Position numbers and translations under genes: made by a program
Notes under the pieces: model-generated
What the model was told of the DNA's origin: nothing
The model's input: the letters and a program-made list of their open reading frames with translations, nothing else
The model's database searches: none
Shown here: positions 6,847-14,507 of the stretch, one piece after another
Numbering within the stretch: position 1 is the stretch's first letter
Layout: each line of letters begins with the position of its first letter
NCBI GenBank assembly: GCA_017432405.1
Contig: JAFRJF010000137.1
Span: forward strand, 1 to 25,726
DNA length: 25,726 nt
Direction of reading: 5' to 3'
Source of the DNA: Clostridia bacterium
GTDB lineage: Bacteria > Bacillota_A > Clostridia > Christensenellales > Aristaeellaceae

Positions 6847-8205
6847 ATGGCACGGTTTCCTTCTGACTTCATTTGGGGCGTGGCCTGCGCGTCCTACCAG
6901 TGCGAGGGCGGCTGGGATGCGGACGGAAAGGGCCCCAACATCTGGGATGACTTCTGCCACCGGGTCGGCGGCAGCACCGTCAAGAACAACGACAACGGCG
7001 ATATCGCCTGCGACAGCTACCACCGCTACCCCGAGGACATCGCGCTGATGAAGCGGCTGAACATACGGGCCTACCGCTTCTCCATCAGCTGGGCGCGGGT
7101 CATGCCCGACGGCGACGGGCCCCTGAACGAGGCGGGGCTGGCCTATTACGACGACCTGGTGGACCGGCTGCTGGCAAACGGCATCGAGCCGATGATCACG
7201 CTGTACCATTGGGACCTGCCCAGCGCCCTGCAATACCGGGGCGGCTGGCTGAATCGTGAGATGGTGGACATCTTCGCCCGCTACGCCGAGGTCATCGCGA
7301 AGCGCTTCAAGGGCCGGGTCAAAAAGTACATGACCATCAACGAGCCCCAGTGCGTCGCCCTGGGCTACTATTCCGACGGCATGGCCCCCGGCTGGCGCTG
7401 CCCGGAGGAGGACGTGGCGCGGATTTTCCACATCCTCGCGCTTTCCCACAGCGCCGCCCAGCGCGCCATCAAGGCCGTGGACCCCGAAGCGCTGGTGGGC
7501 CTGGTGCCCTGCGGGAAGCTGTGCGCTCCCGTCGAGGATACCCCCGAGGGCCGGGAGAGCGCCTATCGGGCCACCTTCGAGATGAGCAAGGATGCCTGGC
7601 TCTGGGCCTTCAACACCAACATCATACTGGACAGCGTGATTCTGCGCCGCTATGACGAATCCGCCCCGGCGCCGGTCCGCAAATTCGCCGCCACGGTTCC
7701 CCAGGCCGACTGGGAGGCCATGGAGGCCCCGGATTTCATCGGCATCAACCTCTACAACGGCAGCAGGGTGGATCTGAACGGACGGGAGGCGGCGCTGCAC
7801 CGCGGGTTCCCACGCACCGCCGTCAAGTGGCCCATCACCCCCGAGGTGATCCACTTCGGGCCGCTGCACCTGCACAGGCGCTACGGCCTGCCGATCCTGA
7901 TCACCGAAAACGGGCTCTCCTGCAACGACATCATCTTCCGGGACGGCCAGGTGCACGACCCCAAGCGCATCGACTTCCTGCACCGCTACCTGACCGAGCT
8001 GTCCAGGGCCATCGCCGAGGGCGTGCCGGTGATGGGCTACCTGCAGTGGAGCTTCCTGGACAACTTCGAGTGGGCCAGCGGCTACGACGAGCGCTTCGGC
8101 ATCGTCTACGTGGACTATCCCACGCTCCGGCGCATCCCCAAGGACTCCGCCGCCTGGTACGCCAACGTCATCGCCACAAACGGCGCATGCCTTGACGAGG
8201 ATTAG
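6847..8205 (+). CDS. Glycoside hydrolase family 1 beta-glucosidase
   Basis: This 452-residue enzyme hydrolyses terminal beta-linked glucose from oligosaccharides or aryl glucosides by the retaining mechanism. The family signatures are complete: the N-terminal FIWGVACASYQCEGG, acid/base Glu166 in TINEP, nucleophile Glu354 in ITENG, and NFEWASGYDERFG near the C-terminus. The NFEW motif (residues 406-409) is typical of enzymes acting on non-phosphorylated sugars; the Ser/Lys/Tyr phosphate-binding signature of 6-phospho-beta-glucosidases is not seen. No signal peptide is present, so the enzyme is probably cytoplasmic and needs imported substrate, but no transporter lies in the window. GGGGAGG stands 7 bases before the ATG. 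The next gene follows after 10 bases. Confidence 0.93.
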   Translation: MARFPSDFIWGVACASYQCEGGWDADGKGPNIWDDFCHRVGGSTVKNNDNGDIACDSYHRYPEDIALMKRLNIRAYRFSISWARVMPDGDGPLNEAGLAYYDDLVDRLLANGIEPMITLYHWDLPSALQYRGGWLNREMVDIFARYAEVIAKRFKGRVKKYMTINEPQCVALGYYSDGMAPGWRCPEEDVARIFHILALSHSAAQRAIKAVDPEALVGLVPCGKLCAPVEDTPEGRESAYRATFEMSKDAWLWAFNTNIILDSVILRRYDESAPAPVRKFAATVPQADWEAMEAPDFIGINLYNGSRVDLNGREAALHRGFPRTAVKWPITPEVIHFGPLHLHRRYGLPILITENGLSCNDIIFRDGQVHDPKRIDFLHRYLTELSRAIAEGVPVMGYLQWSFLDNFEWASGYDERFGIVYVDYPTLRRIPKDSAAWYANVIATNGACLDED

Positions 8206-8215
8206 GAGGGATATT

Positions 8216-9373
8216 ATGTCTGTACAGCCCATGCGCGTCGGCGTGGTCGGCTCCGGCATGATCAGCCGCATCTACCTTGAAAACATGACCCGCCGCTTTG
8301 AGATCCTGGAGGTGGGCGGCGTCTGCTCGGCCCACTTTGAAAACGCGAAGCGCCGCGCCGACGAATTCGGCCTGCCGGCGATGACCCTGGAGGACATGCT
8401 CGCGGACGAGAAGATCGACATGATCGTGAACCTGACGCCCAACCCGGCCCACGAAGGCATCATCCGGCGGGCGCTGGAGGCGGGCAAGCACGTCTACACC
8501 GAAAAGACGATGACCACCGACCACGTCAGCGCCAGGGCGCTTGCGGACCTGGCGGCGAAAAAGGGCCTGTGGCTGGGCGCCGCGCCGGATACCTTCCTGG
8601 GCGCGGCGCTGCAGACCGCCCGGCGGGCCATCGACGACGGCCTGATCGGCGAGGTGACCTCCTTCGCCTTCGCCGCCAACCGCGACAACGACTTTCTCAG
8701 GAGCTTCTACCGCTTTTTGAACCTGCCCTTCGGCGGCGTGGCCTACGACTATGCCGTGTATTATCTCACTGCGCTGTGCAGCCTGCTGGGGCCGGTGGAG
8801 CGGGTGGCGGCGGCGGTGCGCGCGCCCTATCCCACCCGCATCGACATCGACCCGAAGTCGAAGACCTTCGGCCAGCCCATCGACACGCCCAACGAGAGCG
8901 AGATCAGCGCGGTGCTGACCCTGAAGAGCGGCGTCAGCGGCACGGCCCACGTGAACGCCGACAGCGTGATCGAGGACATGCACTTCTTCGCCATCTACGG
9001 TACCCGGGGCATACTCTACCTGCCCGACCCCAACGGCTTCGGCGGCGAGGTGCGGCTGCAGCCCAACTGGGCCTACGACGCGGCGCCTGCCCCGGCGCGG
9101 GCGCTGCGAAGCGAAGCAAGTCCTTTAGGAAATTGCCCCTTTGGCTACGCGGACAACAGCCGGGGCGTCGGCCCCGCCGAGCTGGCCTGGTCCGTCCGCG
9201 CGCAACGCCCTGCCCGGGCCGGGGCGGACATGGCCTGCCACGTGCTGGAGGTCATCGACGCCATCATCGACAGCGGCAGCAGGAACGCCTTCGTCGATAT
9301 CCAATCCGATTTCATTCGCCCCCGCCCGCTGGCCGTGCCGACGGAGGGGGAGGAGAGCAGTATAAGGAATTAG
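8216..9373 (+). CDS. Gfo/Idh/MocA-family NAD(P)-dependent oxidoreductase
   Basis: This 385-residue protein starts at ATG 8216 (AGGAGGG six bases upstream); an ATG at 8192 lies inside the preceding gene and is less likely. The N-terminal Rossmann fold begins with VGVVGSGMIS at residues 8-17. The catalytic-lysine motif appears as TEKTMTT (Lys97), in place of the usual EKP. The C-terminal domain begins near 125 and contains GGVAYDYAVYYL (173-184), aligned with the family's GG...D..H segment. Family members oxidise or reduce sugars, inositols or glycosides. The gene lies 10 bases after the beta-glucosidase, suggesting joint glycoside or sugar metabolism (inference). Residues about 292-307 (near RALRSEASPLGNC) look like an in-frame insertion of different base composition. 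The last residues (SIRN and the stop) come from a heptamer repeat. Confidence 0.87.
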   Translation: MSVQPMRVGVVGSGMISRIYLENMTRRFEILEVGGVCSAHFENAKRRADEFGLPAMTLEDMLADEKIDMIVNLTPNPAHEGIIRRALEAGKHVYTEKTMTTDHVSARALADLAAKKGLWLGAAPDTFLGAALQTARRAIDDGLIGEVTSFAFAANRDNDFLRSFYRFLNLPFGGVAYDYAVYYLTALCSLLGPVERVAAAVRAPYPTRIDIDPKSKTFGQPIDTPNESEISAVLTLKSGVSGTAHVNADSVIEDMHFFAIYGTRGILYLPDPNGFGGEVRLQPNWAYDAAPAPARALRSEASPLGNCPFGYADNSRGVGPAELAWSVRAQRPARAGADMACHVLEVIDAIIDSGSRNAFVDIQSDFIRPRPLAVPTEGEESSIRN

Positions 9374-9432
9374 GAATTAGGAATTAGGAATGAGGGATGA
9401 GGAAGGCGTACTGTCTTTCCTCATCCCTCATT
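9366..9432. repeat. Heptamer array (GGAATTA family) ending in an inverted copy
   Basis: Direct units run from 9366: GGAATTA three times, GGAATGA, GGGATGA and a partial GGAAGG. An inverted stretch of the same unit type follows at 9416-9432 (CTCATCCCTCATT). The oxidoreductase stop codon (TAG, 9371-9373) lies in the first and second units. Confidence 0.85.
9389..9432. terminator. Repeat-derived hairpin between convergent genes, likely bidirectional terminator
   Basis: The arms AATGAGGGATGAGGAA and TTCCTCATCCCTCATT are perfect complements of 16 bases around a loop of about 12. The hairpin is followed by TTTG on the plus strand. It separates the oxidoreductase 3' end from the recX 3' end (9440), and both arms are made from heptamer units. 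Confidence 0.55.
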
Positions 9433-9439
9433 TGATTCA

Positions 9440-10051
9440 TTATTCGAACAGGGCTTCGATCGCGGTTTCGATCGCGTCCCAGGGGAAGCCGCGCCTGGCC
9501 AGCGCCTGGGAGAGCTTGGATCGCGCCTGACGTGGGGGAAGCGCTTCGTACTTTCTGAAGAGCTTTTCGGCGGCCTGCAGGGCGGCGGCGCGCTGCTGGT
9601 CGTCGTCGAAGGCGGCAAGGGCGTCCTGGGCGTCGTCGTCGCTGATGCCCCTGGCGCGCAGCTTGCGCCTGAAGGCGTACAGCCCCACGGGCTTTGAGGC
9701 CTGCAGCTCGGCCATGCGCTGGGCGTAGCGGGCGTCGTCAATCAGGCCGTTCTCGGTCAGTCGCGCCAGCACGGCGTCGATGGCGGGCTGGACGATGCCC
9801 CTGCGGCGAAGGGCGCCTGCAAGGTCGTGGGCCGTGCGGGCGGAGCGGTCCAGGCTGGACAGGGCCGCCTCGTAGGCGTCGGCGAACTGGGCGGCGGCCA
9901 CCCGGTCCAGCCACGCGGCCCCGTCGATGTTGTCGCCGGTGGCCAGCGGGCACTTTTCAAAGTGGCTCTTGCGCACACGGGCGAAGGTCGCGCCCTCCAG
10001 GATGACCTCCACCATTCCCCGGTTTTCCCGGATATCCGTAACGACGGCCAT
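9440..10051 (-). CDS. recX: Regulatory protein RecX
   Basis: This 203-residue protein starts at ATG 10051, with GGAGGG seven bases upstream; an upstream in-frame start at 10093 overlaps the promoter. RecX proteins bind RecA filaments and limit recombinase activity. The recognisable RecX three-helix repeats run from about residue 65 to the end: LRRRGI, LTENGLIDDARYAQ and LRARGISDDDAQDAL are the typical helix signatures. Residues 1-50 are the N-terminal extension found in Gram-positive RecX. Within it, residues 29-37 (SHFEKCPLA) are encoded by a 19-base sequence shared exactly with an intergenic hairpin at 4706-4724. recA is not in the window. The gene is divergent from the YebC gene. Confidence 0.85.
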   Translation of the reverse strand: MAVVTDIRENRGMVEVILEGATFARVRKSHFEKCPLATGDNIDGAAWLDRVAAAQFADAYEAALSSLDRSARTAHDLAGALRRRGIVQPAIDAVLARLTENGLIDDARYAQRMAELQASKPVGLYAFRRKLRARGISDDDAQDALAAFDDDQQRAAALQAAEKLFRKYEALPPRQARSKLSQALARRGFPWDAIETAIEALFE

Positions 10052-10084
10052 GTCATATCCCTCCAAACGGGTTCGATCATACAA

Positions 10085-10090
10085 ATTATA
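10085..10090 (-). promoter_or_regulatory. Probable -10 element of recX
   Basis: The minus strand reads TATAAT 34 bases upstream of the recX ATG. No convincing -35 box is present. It lies close to the divergent YebC promoter, so the two may interfere. Confidence 0.45.
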
Positions 10091-10101
10091 CATGCTATGA
10101 C

Positions 10102-10131
10102 TTGACGGCTCTACCCCGTTTGTGTTATGAT
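10102..10131 (+). promoter_or_regulatory. Promoter of the YebC-family gene
   Basis: TTGACG (10102-10107) and TATGAT (10126-10131) are separated by 18 bases. The predicted leader is about 25 bases, and GGGAGGG precedes the ATG at 10163. Confidence 0.6.
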
Positions 10132-10162
10132 ATATCCATTAGTGTACTGGGAGGGATTGTCC

Positions 10163-10915
10163 ATGTCGGGACATAATAAATGGTCAACCATCAAGAATAA
10201 AAAGGCAAAGACGGACGCCGCGAAGGGCAAGATTTTCACCAAGATCGGCCGTGAAATCGTGATCGCCGTCAAGACCGGCGGCAGCGCCGATCCTGCCCTG
10301 AACAGCAAGCTGAAGGACGTCATCGCCAAGGCGAAGGCGGCCAACATGCCCAACGACAACATCCAGCGCTCCATCAAGAAGGCCGCGGGCGAGGGCGAGT
10401 CCACCAACTACAAGGAGGTCACCTACGAGGGCTACGCGCCCTGCGGCGTGGCCGTCATCGTGGAGATCGTCACCGACAACCTGAACCGCACCGCCAGCGA
10501 AATGCGCCACATCTTCGATAAGTGCGGCGGCTCGCTGGGCGCTAGCGGCTGCGTGTCCTGGAAATTCGAGCGCAAGGGCGTGATCGTGGTCGACAATGCC
10601 AAGGGCATGGACGAGGACGAGCTGACCATGCTGGCCCTGGACGCCGGCGCGGACGACGTGGAATACAACGAGGATTCCGCGGTGATCTACACCGACCCCA
10701 ACGAATTCAGCCAGGTGCGGGACAATCTGGAAAACGCCGGCTGCACCTTCCTCTCCGCCGAGCGCGCCATGATCCCCACCTCGACCACCGCGCTGCCGGA
10801 CGAGGAGTCCGTACAGAAGGTCACCAGGCTGCTGGACTGGCTGGAGGAGTACGACGACACCGAGAACGTCTACCACGACGCCGAGTTGCCCGATGACGAC
10901 GAGGACGAGGATTGA
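10163..10915 (+). CDS. yebC: YebC/PmpR (TACO1) family protein
   Basis: This 250-residue protein begins at ATG 10163, not at the upstream in-frame ATG 10127, because GGGAGGG lies just before 10163. The N-terminal signature SGHNKWSTIKNKKAKTDAAK is the YebC hallmark. The three-domain body is intact, with NMPNDNIQRSIKKA at about residues 64-77 and YEGYAPCGVAVIVE at about 89-102. Family members have been described as transcription regulators and, more recently, as ribosome-associated factors that help translation of difficult motifs such as polyproline. The C-terminus ends in an acidic tail (DDDEDED). Length matches the family. It is monocistronic and is followed by a hairpin. Confidence 0.95.
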   Translation: MSGHNKWSTIKNKKAKTDAAKGKIFTKIGREIVIAVKTGGSADPALNSKLKDVIAKAKAANMPNDNIQRSIKKAAGEGESTNYKEVTYEGYAPCGVAVIVEIVTDNLNRTASEMRHIFDKCGGSLGASGCVSWKFERKGVIVVDNAKGMDEDELTMLALDAGADDVEYNEDSAVIYTDPNEFSQVRDNLENAGCTFLSAERAMIPTSTTALPDEESVQKVTRLLDWLEEYDDTENVYHDAELPDDDEDED

Positions 10916-10928
10916 CGGTTTGAACCAA

Positions 10929-10962
10929 AGCGACAGGGACGCCGAATGGCGTCCCTGTCGCT
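10929..10962. terminator. Perfect 15-bp hairpin between convergent genes
   Basis: AGCGACAGGGACGCC and its exact complement flank a GAAT loop, 13 bases after the YebC stop and 13 bases before the stop of the convergent secreted-protein gene. There is no T-tract on either side, so its terminator role is inferred from position. Confidence 0.5.
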
Positions 10963-10975
10963 GTCTGCAGCGCGT

Positions 10976-11458
10976 TCAATCCTGGTTCCCCAGATCGGCG
11001 ACCACCGTGGCGCTGCCGCCCACGTATTCCTGGTTCCAGATGACGCGGCTGCTCTCACCGCAGGCGCTTTCGATCTGCTTCCATGTGGCGTAGCGGCAGG
11101 CCTTGAAGGTCGCTCCATCCTCGCTGGAAAAGGCGAGCACCTCCACCGAGCCGTCCGACGGCGGCTGTACGGGCACGGCGATCACCCAGATGCTGCCGGT
11201 CCAGAAGCCGACGGCATAGTCGGTCTGAACGCTGCTCAGATCGGCATAGCGCTCCGCGAGGCTCTGCCATTGCCGGGCGTCCGGCGCGCCGCCGGAGAAG
11301 GGCAGGCGATCGGACAGGGCGTCGTAATCCCCCGAGGCCAGCGCGACCAGGGCCTGCTTTGCGCTGTCAAACAGGCCTGCCGACATCTTTGGCGCGCCGG
11401 CCAGCGCGGTTGTCCCCACGAGAAGCAGCGCCAGTACAGTCAGGAATGTTTTTTTCAT
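10976..11458 (-). CDS. Small secreted protein of unknown function
   Basis: This 160-residue protein starts at ATG 11458, with GGAGGCGG upstream; the open frame extends five codons further. Residues 1-20 are a signal peptide (MKKTFLTVLALLLVGTTALA) with a likely cleavage at ALA-GA and no lipobox cysteine. The mature part has a short helical stretch (FDSAKQALVALASGDYDAL) and then a beta-rich region with many Trp and Tyr residues (VQTDYAVGFWTGSIWVIAVPV). I do not recognise a family. The gene lies 42 bases downstream of the VWA lipoprotein gene on the same strand, so the two are probably co-transcribed and may act together at the cell surface (inference). Confidence 0.7.
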   Translation of the reverse strand: MKKTFLTVLALLLVGTTALAGAPKMSAGLFDSAKQALVALASGDYDALSDRLPFSGGAPDARQWQSLAERYADLSSVQTDYAVGFWTGSIWVIAVPVQPPSDGSVEVLAFSSEDGATFKACRYATWKQIESACGESSRVIWNQEYVGGSATVVADLGNQD

Positions 11459-11500
11459 TGCAACCGCCTCCAATCCGGGAAGAGATTATACACTGTGCGC

Positions 11501-13171
11501 TCATTCCGCCAGCGCCGCGTTCCGCTGGGCGATCTTGACCAGCGAGAAGAATTCCTCGCGGTAGGCGTCGTTCAGCGGGGCCTGCTTCAGCAGCTCCAGG
11601 ACGGTGTCGTAGCTGGCATTGCCCTTGTATTCGCTGTTCGAGAGGATCATGCCGAACTCGGCCACCGCCGCGGCGAACAGGAAGTCGCCGGAGGGGGCGT
11701 CGGTCATGGCGGTGTCGTCGATCACGTCGGTCTGCAGCTGGCTGGACTCGCCGCCGGGCTCCTTGTAGCGGGTGGACAGGGTCAGCCATTCGCCACCCTG
11801 GGCCGCCTCGGTGAGGCTGCTGCTCTGGTACTTCAGGCCGCCGTCAGAAGCGCCTTCTGCCGCGGGCACCAGCTCATACAGCACGGTGACGCAGGCGCCG
11901 GAGCCGACCTCGCCGGCGTCCTTTTTATCGTCCTCGAAGTCCTGGTTCTCCAGGGCGCGGTTCTCGTAGCCGATCTGCCGCCATTCGGAAACCTTGGCCG
12001 GATTGAACTCCACCTGGAACTTCACGTCGTCGGCCACGGCGTAGAGGGTCTGGGTCAGCTCCTCGCACAGCACCTTTCGGGCCTCGAGTATGGAGTCGAT
12101 GTAGTAGTAGTTGCCGTTGCCGTCGTCGGCCAGGGTCTCCATCTTGGTGTCCTTGTAGTTGCCCATGCCAAAGCCCAGCACAGACAGGTAGATGCCGGTC
12201 TGCTTCTTCTCGGTGACGAAGTCGTGCAGGTCGCTCTCGCTGGTGATGCCCACGTTCAGGTCGCCGTCGGAGCACATGATCACCCGGTTGTTCCCCTTGG
12301 GCCGCAGGTAGCGCTGGGCCACCTCGTAGGCCTGGGCCAGGCCGCGCTGGCCGTTGGTGGAGCCGCTTGCCACCAGCGCGTCGATGGCGCCCAGCAGCCG
12401 GGCCTTGTCCTTCACGGGATTGGCGCCTTCGATCAGGATATCCTCGCCGCTGGCGTAGGTGACGATGGACACGGTGTCCTTCTCGCCCAGCTCGTCCACC
12501 AGCATGGACAGCGCCCGCTTGGCCAGATCCAGCTTGTTTTCGTCGCTCATGGAGCCGGATACGTCCACCAGGAAGACGAGGTTCGAGCCCTCGTCGGACG
12601 ACTCGGGGGCGTCGGCGGCGCGCACGCCCAGCGTCAGCAGGACGTGCGCCGGATTCCAGGGACAGGCGGCCATCCGGGCGGTTACGCCGAATCTCGCGTC
12701 GCCTTCGGGCGCGGCGTAGTCATAGCGGAAGTAGTTCAGCATCTCCTCCACGCGCACCGCGCCGGCGGGAATGACGTCGGGGGCATAGTCGTCGTTCAGC
12801 ATGCGCCGCAGGTTGCAATAGGAGGCCGTGTCCACATCCGCCGAGAAGGTGCTCAGCGGGTCTGTGGCCACCTTCCTGAACCCGTTCTCGGTCACGGCGG
12901 CATATTCCTCGGTGTTGAAGTCTTGCGGCATTGCGCGTCCCATGGCGGGCATGGCGATATTGGCCACCAGGCCGCTCTCCATGGCCCCGTCCATCTCGTA
13001 TTCGTAGAGCGCGTCCTCCGCCATGGGCAAGGGCTCGCTGGTCGCGGCGACCTTTGCCGTTTCACGATCCAGCGATTGCGTCATGCGATTCAAAAACGAC
13101 GGCAGCGCGCAGCCCGTGAGCAGCACCGCGCTCAGCGCCAGCGAGACGATCATCAATCCTATCTTCTTCAT
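11501..13171 (-). CDS. VWA-domain lipoprotein, YfbK-like
   Basis: This 556-residue protein has a lipoprotein signal with lipobox LTGC and lipidated Cys21. Residues about 85-175 match the YfbK-type N-terminal region (FSADVDTASYCNLRRML). A von Willebrand factor A domain spans about 196-375 with a complete MIDAS metal site: DVSGS (203-207), Thr272 in GSTNG and Asp302 in CSDGD. The region after 380 resembles the C-terminal domain that usually follows in this family. VWA domains bind protein partners through a divalent metal ion; the partner here is unknown. AGGAGG lies eight bases before the ATG. The upstream intergenic region (13172-13337) is AT-rich and shared with a divergent methyltransferase gene. 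A small secreted protein follows in the same operon. Confidence 0.88.
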   Translation of the reverse strand: MKKIGLMIVSLALSAVLLTGCALPSFLNRMTQSLDRETAKVAATSEPLPMAEDALYEYEMDGAMESGLVANIAMPAMGRAMPQDFNTEEYAAVTENGFRKVATDPLSTFSADVDTASYCNLRRMLNDDYAPDVIPAGAVRVEEMLNYFRYDYAAPEGDARFGVTARMAACPWNPAHVLLTLGVRAADAPESSDEGSNLVFLVDVSGSMSDENKLDLAKRALSMLVDELGEKDTVSIVTYASGEDILIEGANPVKDKARLLGAIDALVASGSTNGQRGLAQAYEVAQRYLRPKGNNRVIMCSDGDLNVGITSESDLHDFVTEKKQTGIYLSVLGFGMGNYKDTKMETLADDGNGNYYYIDSILEARKVLCEELTQTLYAVADDVKFQVEFNPAKVSEWRQIGYENRALENQDFEDDKKDAGEVGSGACVTVLYELVPAAEGASDGGLKYQSSSLTEAAQGGEWLTLSTRYKEPGGESSQLQTDVIDDTAMTDAPSGDFLFAAAVAEFGMILSNSEYKGNASYDTVLELLKQAPLNDAYREEFFSLVKIAQRNAALAE

Positions 13172-13301
13172 GGCTCTGTCCTCCTTTGTTTTATCGGTTG
13201 ATGTTTGGACGAACAGAGGAGGAATTTGGTTCCAGATGACATTTTATGATAAAACATAAACCAACAGTAAAGAAATTAACTGTGAGTTAACGATACTGTG
13301 T

Positions 13302-13307
13302 TATGAT
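13302..13307 (+). promoter_or_regulatory. Possible -10 element for the methyltransferase-phosphorylase operon
   Basis: TATGAT lies 30 bases before the ATG at 13338; TATAAA at 13313-13318 is an alternative. No clear -35 is seen. The surrounding intergenic region (13172-13337) also contains an imperfect palindrome around 13239-13256 that could be a regulator site for the divergent VWA gene. Confidence 0.3.
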
Positions 13308-13337
13308 GGGCCTATAAAAGATAAGGCAGGATGGAAA

Positions 13338-14507
13338 ATGGCAAGAGTAACGCTTCGCAAGACGAGGGAGACCCGCGTGCGCGGGGGGCATCCGTGGATC
13401 TATGCCTCGGAGATCGAGAAGGTGGAGGGCCCCTTTGAAAACGGCGATATCGTGGAGGTGGCGGATTTCAGGGGGAAATACATTGGCAGGGGCTTTTACA
13501 ATCCCCAGAGCCAGATCTCCCTGCGCATACTCACCCGCAACGACGAGCCCTGCGACCGCGCCTTCTTTGCCCGCCGCATACAGGAGGCATGGGATTACCG
13601 AAGGCTGCTGTGCGACCCGATGAGCTGCCGGCTGATCTATTCGGAATCGGATTTCCTGCCCGGCCTGGTGGTGGACAAGTTCGCCGATGTGCTGGTGCTT
13701 CAATCGCTGTCGCTGGGCATCGAGCGCATCAAGGACATGCTCTGCGACCTGCTGATGGAGATCGTCCAACCCGTGGGCATTTGGGAGCGCAGCGACGTGC
13801 CGGTGCGACGCCTGGAGGGCCTGGAGCAGGCCACGGGGCTGCTGCGGGGCGAGGTGCCGGACGAGGTGGACACGGTGGAGAACGGCATCCACTTCCTGGT
13901 GGAAGTGAAGCACGGCCAGAAGACCGGCTTCTTCCTGGACCAGAAGCAGAATCGCGCCGCGCTGGCGCCGCTCTGCAGGGACGCCCGGGTGCTGGACTGC
14001 TTCTGCCACAACGGCAGCTTCTCGCTGCACGCGGCGAAGTACGGCGCCAGCAGCGTACTGGGCGTGGACATCTCCGAGGAGGCGCTGGAGGTGGCCCGCA
14101 GGAACGCCGCCCTCAACGGCTTCGAAAACGTGACCTTCGAGGCCCACAACTGTTTTGACCTGTTGCATGAACTGACCGACGCGGGGGAGAAGTTCGACCT
14201 TGTGATACTCGATCCCCCAGCCTTCACCAAAAACAAGGCCGCGGTGCCAAGCGCCATCCGAGGCTACAAGGAGATCAACCTTCGGGGCTTGAAGCTGGTG
14301 CGGCCCAGCGGATTCCTGGTCACCTGCTCCTGCAGCCAGCACGTGCTGCCCGAGATGTTCCAGGACGTGATCAACCAGGCCGCCCGGGACGCGAAAAAGC
14401 GCATCCGGCTGGTGGAGTACCGCACCCAGGGCTACGATCACCCGATACTGCCCCAATCTGTCGAAACCAAGTACCTCAAAACGATGATAATACAGGTGAT
14501 GGAATGA
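13338..14507 (+). CDS. rlmI: Class I SAM-dependent rRNA methyltransferase, RlmI-like
   Basis: This 389-residue protein has an N-terminal PUA RNA-binding domain (about 1-75, including GGHPWIYASEIEKVEG). The central RlmI-type linker contains KTGFFLDQ (196-203). The C-terminal Rossmann methyltransferase has VLDCFCHNGSFSL (218-230) as SAM motif I, GVDISEEAL (242-250) as motif II, LDPPAF (291-296) as the catalytic loop, and TCSCSQH near 329-335 with the cysteine pair expected for a 5-methylcytosine enzyme. The E. coli member RlmI methylates C1962 of 23S rRNA; the exact base in this organism is inferred. The stop codon overlaps the start of the nucleoside phosphorylase gene by four bases (ATGA), so the two are translationally coupled. 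Confidence 0.9.
   Translation: MARVTLRKTRETRVRGGHPWIYASEIEKVEGPFENGDIVEVADFRGKYIGRGFYNPQSQISLRILTRNDEPCDRAFFARRIQEAWDYRRLLCDPMSCRLIYSESDFLPGLVVDKFADVLVLQSLSLGIERIKDMLCDLLMEIVQPVGIWERSDVPVRRLEGLEQATGLLRGEVPDEVDTVENGIHFLVEVKHGQKTGFFLDQKQNRAALAPLCRDARVLDCFCHNGSFSLHAAKYGASSVLGVDISEEALEVARRNAALNGFENVTFEAHNCFDLLHELTDAGEKFDLVILDPPAFTKNKAAVPSAIRGYKEINLRGLKLVRPSGFLVTCSCSQHVLPEMFQDVINQAARDAKKRIRLVEYRTQGYDHPILPQSVETKYLKTMIIQVME

Noticed and set aside
10946..13201. Plus-strand open frame of 751 codons opposite the VWA gene
   Set aside because: It is Gly/His/Val/Gln-rich antisense of the VWA lipoprotein and its partner, which have a signal peptide, lipobox and MIDAS motif.
13239..13256. Operator palindrome upstream of the VWA gene
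   Set aside because: The symmetry is imperfect and the region is AT-rich, so it is not reported separately; it is noted only in the promoter entry.
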